60,711 nt of DNA from Pseudomonadota bacterium (GTDB lineage: Bacteria > Pseudomonadota > Gammaproteobacteria > Xanthomonadales > Xanthomonadaceae): NCBI GenBank assembly GCA_023390905.1, contig JAEWBY010000035.1:1-60711 (forward strand). The letters run 5' to 3'. This document shows, one piece after another, positions 55,093 to 60,711 of the stretch (the first letter of the stretch is position 1; each line of letters opens with the position of its first letter). Position numbers and translations under genes: made by a program. The notes beneath the pieces are model-generated. The model was not told the DNA's origin. It saw only the letters and a program-made list of their open reading frames with translations, and searched no databases.

Positions 55093-57320
55093 GCGCTCAC
55101 CACCGTCACGCGTCCGGCCCCCAGCGGCGCGGTCGCGCCGTAGCCGCCTTCAATCCATGCACAGCCCTGCGCCACGCGTTCGTCCACCACGACCGGCAGC
55201 GATGCCGTGCCATCGGCGGAACCGACCCTGGCGATCTGGCCTCCGGACACGCCGGCGTTCTGCGCATCCATCGGATGGATCACGATGCGCGCGCCGACAT
55301 TGAGCGGGTGCGCCTGCAGTGCTTCGGCGCGGCGGACCGTGCCGTCGGTGCGGTAGATCGCCGCGCTGACCGCCAGTTCCAGTCCATCGCCGGCGGGCAT
55401 TGCCGCCGCCGAAGTGGCGACCGCGACCTGCACCGGCGCACTGAGCAGTGCACGCGCACCGGCCAGATCGGTGAACTCGAACGCGGGCAGTTGCAGCTCG
55501 CCGCCGAGCGCGCGCAGCACACGCCAGCCTTCCCGCGCTTCGCCCGGCAGCTTGCCCGCCGGTTGCGTGCGCTGATCGACGCCATCGAGGTTGGTCAAGG
55601 TGGCTTCGATTTCCGGCAGCGCGCCGATCGGCAGGATCACGTCGGCGAAATCGCGCGTGGACTTGCAGGCGAAATGGCTGAACGCCACGACCCTGGCCGA
55701 AGCCAGCGCACGCGCCGAACGCGTGTCGGCAAAGTCCAGACCCGGTTCGATGCCATAGATGACGTAGGCCTTGCGCGGTTCGGCAAACATGCCGGCCACG
55801 TCGCGACCGGTCGGCAGCACGCCTTGGCGAGCGAGGCCGACGGCGTTGGCGCCCTGCGCGATGCGGCACAGCTTCGCACCGGTAGCGGCGGCGAAGTCGC
55901 GCGCGGCCGAACGCAGCGCGGCAGCCTGCGGATGGTTCTCGGCGATGCCGCCGACAATCAGCACGGCATGGGTGCCGCCCTTGACCGCATCACGCAACGC
56001 GGCGTCATCGAGCGCACTGGCGAGCTTCGACGGCGCCACGATGTGCTTGCCGGCGATGCCGAAGGCGAAGTCGAAATCCACCGGATTGACCACATGCACC
56101 CGTGCGCCCTTGCGCTGCGCCTTGCGGATGCGCTGGTGCAGCAGCGGAAGCTCGTGGCGGATGTTGCTGCCGAACACCACGATGACATCGGCCGTCTCGA
56201 TGTCGGCGACCGGAGCGGCGAAGGCTTCGGCGACCGCGCCATCGGAGAAATCGCGGTTGTTGATGCGGTGATCGAGGTTGCTGGTGCCCAGGCCGGACGC
56301 CAGCTTCGCGAGCAGGCCGCCCTCTTCGTTCGACGTCGCCGGATGCACCAGCACGCCCAGATCGTCGCCACGATGGGTGCGCAGGATCTCGGCCGCCGCG
56401 GCCAGGCCTTCGGCCCACGACACCTCGCGCCACTCTCCATTGACCTTCTGCATCGGCTTGATCGCGCGATCGTCCGCGTACAGGCCCTGATGCGAATAGC
56501 GATCGCGATCGGACAGCCAGCATTCGTTGACGGCTTCATTCTCGCGCGGCACCGCGCGCAGCACCTGGCCGCGACGCGTGTGGAAGAATAGGTTCGAGCC
56601 CATCGCGTCGTGATAGCCGACCGATTCGCGCGCGATCAGCTCCCACGGACGCGCGCGGAACTGGAACACCTTGTTGGTGAGCGCGCCGACCGGGCAGACG
56701 TCGATGACGTTGCCGGACAGTTCGGTCGTCAGCGGCTTGCCGTCATACGTACCGACCTGCAGGTTCTCGCCGCGGTACATGCCGCCGAGTTCGTACGTAC
56801 CAGCGATGTCCGCGGTGAAGCGCACGCAGCGCGTGCACTGGATGCAGCGGGTCATTTCGGTGGCCACCAGGGGACCGATGTCCTCGTCCGGCACCACGCG
56901 CTTGCGTTCCTGGAATCGGCTGACCGAACGGCCGTAACCCAGCGACAGATCCTGCAATTCGCACTCGCCGCCCTGATCGCAGATCGGGCAGTCCAGCGGA
57001 TGGTTGATCAGCAGGAATTCCATCACGTTGCGCTGCGACTTCAACGCCTTCTCGCTGCGCGTGGCGATCTTCATACCGTCCATCACCGGCGTGGCGCAGG
57101 CTGGTGCGGGTTTGGGCATCTTCTCGACGTCGACCAGGCACATGCGGCAGTTGGCCGCGATCGGCAGCTTCTCGTGATAGCAGAAGCGCGGGATCGGGAT
57201 GCCCGCCTTGTCGGCGGCCTGGATGATCATCGAACCCTTCGGCGCCGCGAGTTCGACACCGTCGATGAAGACGGTGACGTGATCCGGCGGCAGGTTCGGA
57301 TTTACGGGCTGCGCACTCAT
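55089..57320 (-). CDS. nuoG: NADH-quinone oxidoreductase subunit G
   Basis: 743 residues, the 75-kDa peripheral subunit. N-terminal 2Fe-2S (CYHEKLPIAANCRMC) then an HxxxCxxCxxxxxC motif (HPLDCPICDQGGEC) and two 4Fe-4S motifs (CIQCTRCVRF and the WDVCPVGAL-type segment), followed by the molybdopterin-like domain without its cofactor. Overlaps nuoF (4 nt) and nuoH (4 nt). Shorter than E. coli NuoG (about 908), as usual in this group. Confidence 0.97.
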   Translation of the reverse strand: MSAQPVNPNLPPDHVTVFIDGVELAAPKGSMIIQAADKAGIPIPRFCYHEKLPIAANCRMCLVDVEKMPKPAPACATPVMDGMKIATRSEKALKSQRNVMEFLLINHPLDCPICDQGGECELQDLSLGYGRSVSRFQERKRVVPDEDIGPLVATEMTRCIQCTRCVRFTADIAGTYELGGMYRGENLQVGTYDGKPLTTELSGNVIDVCPVGALTNKVFQFRARPWELIARESVGYHDAMGSNLFFHTRRGQVLRAVPRENEAVNECWLSDRDRYSHQGLYADDRAIKPMQKVNGEWREVSWAEGLAAAAEILRTHRGDDLGVLVHPATSNEEGGLLAKLASGLGTSNLDHRINNRDFSDGAVAEAFAAPVADIETADVIVVFGSNIRHELPLLHQRIRKAQRKGARVHVVNPVDFDFAFGIAGKHIVAPSKLASALDDAALRDAVKGGTHAVLIVGGIAENHPQAAALRSAARDFAAATGAKLCRIAQGANAVGLARQGVLPTGRDVAGMFAEPRKAYVIYGIEPGLDFADTRSARALASARVVAFSHFACKSTRDFADVILPIGALPEIEATLTNLDGVDQRTQPAGKLPGEAREGWRVLRALGGELQLPAFEFTDLAGARALLSAPVQVAVATSAAAMPAGDGLELAVSAAIYRTDGTVRRAEALQAHPLNVGARIVIHPMDAQNAGVSGGQIARVGSADGTASLPVVVDERVAQGCAWIEGGYGATAPLGAGRVTVVSA

Positions 57321-58681
57321 GCGGCCACCTTGCCTTCAATGACCGTGCCCGCGCGCTGGTCGTCCACCAGGAAACGCTTGTTGACGATCGCGTATTCGAA
57401 TTCGTTCCAGAAATGGCGCAGGAAACCCTGCACCGGCCACGCGGCGGCTTCACCGAAGGCACAGATGGTGTGTCCTTCGATCTGGCCGGCGGCGGCCTTC
57501 AGCATGTGCAGATCGTCGAGCGTGGCTTTCCGCTCGGCGATGCGGGTCAGCATGCGGTACATCCAGCCGGTGCCTTCGCGGCACGGCGTGCACTGGCCGC
57601 AGCTTTCCTTGAAGTAGAAACGCGCGATGCGCTGGCAGGCACGCACCATGCAGGTGGTCTCGTCCATCACGATGACCGCACCCGAACCCAGGCCGGAACC
57701 GGCCTTCTGGATGCTGTCGTAGTCCATCGTCAGGCCCATCATGACCTCGCCCGGCAGTACCGGCATCGAGGAACCGCCCGGGATCACCGCCTTGATCCTG
57801 CGGCCTTCGCGCATGCCGCCGCACATCTCCAGCAGTTCGGCGAACGGCGTGCCCAGACGGATCTCGTGATTGCCCGGACGCGCGACATGGCCCGACACCG
57901 AAAACACCTTCGGGCCACCGTTGTTCGGCTTGCCGAGGTTGAGGAACCATTCGGCGCCATTGCGGATGATCGCCGGCACCGAGGCGTAGGTTTCGGTGTT
58001 GTTGATCGTGGTCGGCTTGCCGTACAGGCCGAAATTGGCCGGGAACGGCGGCTTGAAGCGCGGCTGGCCCTTCTTGCCTTCCAGCGATTCCATCAGCGCG
58101 GTTTCTTCGCCGCAGATGTAGGCGCCGGCGCCGAGCGCGTTGTAGATGTCGATGTTGATGCCGGAGCCGAGGATGTTCTGGCCCAGCCAGCCGTGCTTGT
58201 AGGCTTCGGCGGTGGCCTCTTCCAGATGCTCGAACGGCTCGTGGTGGAATTCGCCGCGCAGGTAGTTGTAGCCCACGGTCGAGCCGGTGGCGTAGCAGGC
58301 GATCGCCATGCCTTCGATCACCGCATGCGGGTTGAAGCGCAGGATGTCGCGATCCTTGGCGGTGCCGGGTTCGGATTCATCCGAGTTGCAGAGGATGTAC
58401 TTCTGCATGTCGCCCTTGGGCATGAAGCTCCACTTCAGGCCGGTCGGGAAGCCTGCGCCGCCGCGGCCGCGCAGGCCGGACTGCTTGACCATCTCGACCA
58501 CGTCGGCCGGCGGGATCTTCTCTTCGATGATCCGGCGCAGCGCGCTGTAGCCGCCGGTCTTCAGATAGTTCTCGTACGACCACGGCTTGTCGAAATGCAG
58601 CGTGGTGTAGACGACCTGGTGTTCCTTCGGTGCCGGACCGACGGGGCCGTAGCCTTCGGAGGTGTGCGGATGATGTGCCAT
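57317..58681 (-). CDS. nuoF: NADH-quinone oxidoreductase subunit F
   Basis: 454 residues, NADH and FMN site. FMN motif GRGGAGFPTGLKWSF, NADH-binding GAGAYICGEETALMESLEGKKG, and the 4Fe-4S N3 ligands in ESCGQCTPCREGTGW with the fourth Cys in HTICAFGEAAAWP. Sits 4 nt after nuoE. Confidence 0.98.
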   Translation of the reverse strand: MAHHPHTSEGYGPVGPAPKEHQVVYTTLHFDKPWSYENYLKTGGYSALRRIIEEKIPPADVVEMVKQSGLRGRGGAGFPTGLKWSFMPKGDMQKYILCNSDESEPGTAKDRDILRFNPHAVIEGMAIACYATGSTVGYNYLRGEFHHEPFEHLEEATAEAYKHGWLGQNILGSGINIDIYNALGAGAYICGEETALMESLEGKKGQPRFKPPFPANFGLYGKPTTINNTETYASVPAIIRNGAEWFLNLGKPNNGGPKVFSVSGHVARPGNHEIRLGTPFAELLEMCGGMREGRRIKAVIPGGSSMPVLPGEVMMGLTMDYDSIQKAGSGLGSGAVIVMDETTCMVRACQRIARFYFKESCGQCTPCREGTGWMYRMLTRIAERKATLDDLHMLKAAAGQIEGHTICAFGEAAAWPVQGFLRHFWNEFEYAIVNKRFLVDDQRAGTVIEGKVAA

Positions 58682-58685
58682 GCGC

Positions 58686-59213
58686 TTATTCCAGCCCGTC
58701 CAGCAGTTCGTCGACCTGGGCCGGCGTCAGTTTCTCGTGGTAATGGCCGTTGATGACGACCACCGGCGCCCCGCAGCAGGCGGCGACGCATTCTTCTTCG
58801 CGCTTGAGGTACACGCGGCCATCGGCGGTGGATTCCCCCAGCTTGCAGCCGAGCTTCTGTTCGGCATGCCTGACCAGATCCTCGGCCCCGTTGAGCCAGC
58901 AGCTGATGTTGGTGCAGAACGCGACGTTGTTGCGGCCGACCTTCTCGGTTTCGAACATCGAATAGAAGCTGGCGACCTCGTAGGCCCAGACCGGCGGAAT
59001 GTCGAGGTACTTGGCGACCGCGGCGATCAGCTCGTCGCTCAGCCAGCCGTTGTTCTGCTCCTGCGCGGCGTGCAGGCCCTGCAGCACCGCCGAACGCTTG
59101 CGGTCCGGCGGAAACTTGGTCAGCCAGTGATCGATGTGCGCGCGTGTCCTGTCGCTCAGCGCCACCAGCGGATCGACGTTCTGCGTCGCTTCGAAATTAC
59201 CCGTGGCCCTCAT
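58686..59213 (-). CDS. nuoE: NADH-quinone oxidoreductase subunit E
   Basis: 175 residues, 24-kDa subunit with the 2Fe-2S cluster. Cys ligands in CTNISC and the ECVAACCGAP segment. YKRVPV-type helical N-terminus (PPDRKRSAVLQGLHAAQEQNNGWLSDELI). ATGA overlap with nuoD. Confidence 0.96.
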   Translation of the reverse strand: MRATGNFEATQNVDPLVALSDRTRAHIDHWLTKFPPDRKRSAVLQGLHAAQEQNNGWLSDELIAAVAKYLDIPPVWAYEVASFYSMFETEKVGRNNVAFCTNISCWLNGAEDLVRHAEQKLGCKLGESTADGRVYLKREEECVAACCGAPVVVINGHYHEKLTPAQVDELLDGLE

Positions 59214-60520
59214 CGGTCCACCTCACCAAATACGAGATCGTAAGTACCAATCATGGCCACGACGTCGGGCAGCATGTGCCCGCGGACAATCGCGTCCATG
59301 GAAGAAAGATGGGCGAAGCCGGGCGCGCGCACCTTCAGGCGGAACGGCTTGTTCGCGCCGTCCGACACCAGATAGCAGCCGAACTCGCCCTTGGGCGCTT
59401 CGACCGCCGAATAGGTCTCGCCGGCCGGCACGCAATAGCCCTCACTGAAGAGCTTGAAGTGGTGGATCAAGGCTTCCATGTCGTCCTTCATCTCCTCGCG
59501 CTTGGGAGGGGCGACCTTGAAGTTCTTGACCATCACCGGGCCGGGATTGGCCTTCAGCCACTTCACGCACTGTTCGATGATGCGGTTGGACTGGCGCATT
59601 TCGGCCACGCGCACCAGGTAGCGGTCATAGCAGTCGCCGTTGACGCCGACCGGAATGTCGAAATCCACCACGTCGTAACGGGCGTACGGCTGCTTCTTGC
59701 GCAGATCCCAGGCAATGCCCGAGCCGCGCAGCATCGCGCCGGTCATGCCCCACGCGCGGGCCTGTTCGGGCGAAACGACGCCGATGCCAACGGTGCGCTG
59801 CTTCCAGATGCGGTTGTCGGTGAGCAGGGTTTCGTACTCGTCCACGCGCTTGGGGAATTCGCGGGTGAAATCCTCGAGGAAATCCAGCAGCGAACCTTCG
59901 CGCGCGCCATTCAGGCGCTTGAGCGCGTTGCCCTTGTGCCAGCGCGATTCCTTGTACTTGGGCATGCGATCGGGCAGATCGCGATACACGCCGCCCGGGC
60001 GGTAATAGGTGGCATGCATGCGCGCACCGCTGACCGCCTCGTAGCAGTCCATCAGTTCTTCGCGCTCGCGGAAGGCGTACAGCATCACCGCCATCGCACC
60101 CAGATCGAGCGCGTTGGATCCGATCCACATCAGGTGGTTGAGGATGCGGGTGATCTCGTCGAACATCGTGCGGATGTACTGCGCGCGCTCCGGCGCCTCG
60201 ATGCCCATCAGGGTTTCGATGGCGCGCACGTAGGCGTGCTCGTTGCACATCATCGACACGTAGTCGAGGCGATCCATGTAGCCGATCGACTGGTTGAACG
60301 GCTTGGATTCGGCCAGCTTTTCGGTACCGCGATGCAGCAGGCCGACGTGCGGGTCCGCGCGCATCACGGTCTCGCCGTCCATTTCCAGGATCAGGCGCAG
60401 CACGCCGTGCGCGGCCGGATGCTGCGGGCCGAAGTTCAGGGTGTAGTTGCGGATTTCCTGCTGCGCCTCGGCCGGATTGCTGGCGAAGGTGTCGCTGCTG
60501 GGGGTCAGGATGGCGTTCAT
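59210..60520 (-). CDS. nuoD: NADH-quinone oxidoreductase subunit D
   Basis: 436 residues, 49-kDa subunit near the quinone site. Motifs: FGPQHPAAHGVLRLILEMDGETV, HVGLLHRGTEKLAE, MDRLDYVSMMCNEHAYVRAIE. Separate from NuoC here, unlike the fused NuoCD of E. coli. Overlaps nuoC by 4 nt. Confidence 0.98.
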   Translation of the reverse strand: MNAILTPSSDTFASNPAEAQQEIRNYTLNFGPQHPAAHGVLRLILEMDGETVMRADPHVGLLHRGTEKLAESKPFNQSIGYMDRLDYVSMMCNEHAYVRAIETLMGIEAPERAQYIRTMFDEITRILNHLMWIGSNALDLGAMAVMLYAFREREELMDCYEAVSGARMHATYYRPGGVYRDLPDRMPKYKESRWHKGNALKRLNGAREGSLLDFLEDFTREFPKRVDEYETLLTDNRIWKQRTVGIGVVSPEQARAWGMTGAMLRGSGIAWDLRKKQPYARYDVVDFDIPVGVNGDCYDRYLVRVAEMRQSNRIIEQCVKWLKANPGPVMVKNFKVAPPKREEMKDDMEALIHHFKLFSEGYCVPAGETYSAVEAPKGEFGCYLVSDGANKPFRLKVRAPGFAHLSSMDAIVRGHMLPDVVAMIGTYDLVFGEVDR

Positions 60521-60711
60521 CGACGCTCCTCCCGCGCCAGGATGCGGCTGTTGCGCTCCGCCTGCGCGGTGGCAAGCCCGGCGTCGTCGCGGATCACGCG
60601 GGCCACGCCCACGCGCGGCTCGACGCTGGTGACGGGCTCGTACACCACGCGCTTCTTTTCCTCGTCATAGCGCACTTCGACGTTGCCGATCAGCGGGAAG
60701 TCCTTGCGGAA
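60517..60711 (-). CDS. nuoC: NADH-quinone oxidoreductase subunit C (3' end only)
   Basis: About 64 C-terminal codons are visible before the window ends. The reading starts with FRKDFPLIGNVEVRYDEEKK and goes on to VVYEPVTSVEPRVGVARVIR, the well-conserved NuoC C-terminus. The stop TGA at 60517-60519 overlaps the nuoD start (ATGA). nuoA and nuoB should lie beyond the right edge. Confidence 0.93.
   Translation of the reverse strand, partial: FRKDFPLIGNVEVRYDEEKKRVVYEPVTSVEPRVGVARVIRDDAGLATAQAERNSRILAREERR

Noticed and set aside
1..60711. CRISPR arrays
   Set aside because: I saw no run of regularly spaced direct repeats of 20-40 bp. The GGTCGGGCA copies are short and unevenly spaced.
1..60711. 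Insertion sequences or transposases
   Set aside because: No transposase motif or terminal inverted repeat pair was found. Mobile features are limited to the phage integrase genes.

Overview
The window is chromosomal DNA of a high-GC gammaproteobacterium, most likely a xanthomonad (Lysobacteraceae/Xanthomonadaceae). The host backbone reads nuo operon, initiator tRNA-Met (metY), rimP, nusA, infB, all on the minus strand. A temperate siphovirus-type prophage of about 42.9 kb interrupts it. I cannot resolve the genus from sequence alone.

Layout. (1) 1-4265 holds the 3' part of infB as far as the window reaches, then nusA, rimP and the terminator that followed metY before the phage inserted. (2) 4266-47149 is the prophage, bounded by a perfect 19-bp direct repeat. 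The right-hand copy is the 3' end of metY. (3) 47131-60711 holds metY and nuoN, M, L, K, J, I, H, G, F, E, D, plus the 3' end of nuoC. These encode respiratory complex I and form a tightly packed operon.

Inside the prophage. The left arm (4.5-9.3 kb) carries accessory genes: a three-gene membrane/secreted cluster, a tyrosine integrase remnant broken over three reading frames, a DUF3606 gene, and a three-gene set built round an SRAP/YedK-type abasic-site protein. A minus-strand late region (34.0 down to 9.5 kb) follows in transcription order: terS, terL, a Mor-like regulator, gpW, portal, a ClpP-protease/major-capsid fusion, a decoration protein, a lysis cassette (endolysin, holin, two spanins), head-tail connector, tail terminator, tail tube, gpZ-like protein, tape measure and a set of large tail/tip proteins. 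It ends with a two-TM protein and a RES-domain protein. The minus-strand early region (38.4 down to 34.5 kb) has a Cro-like protein, a CII-family regulator, a CHC2 primase and a VapE-type helicase. On the plus strand, a LexA-type CI repressor (38.4 kb) and a membrane protein are followed by an operon of small overlapping genes (40.0-45.6 kb). That operon ends with an orphan ParB-like protein and a large serine integrase.

Regulation. Two promoters, one for the cro-primase-helicase arm and one for the small-gene/ParB/integrase arm, share one architecture: operator, TTGACA, 6-nt spacer, palindromic operator overlapping the -10. This is a PR/PL-like pair under one repressor. Hairpins, two of them with T-runs, separate the abundant virion genes from weaker ones. 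Repeats of GGTCGGGCA lie just upstream of terS, where a cos site would be expected.

Most notable points: a serine integrase sited in an initiator tRNA, whose C-terminal tail is predicted to change between circular and integrated states; the matched operator/promoter pair; the 11-bp-spaced GGTCGGGCA doublets; a 14-residue Trp repeat in a tail protein; an SSB-like C-terminal tip on the VapE helicase; and the RES plus two-TM cassette fused to the tail operon.
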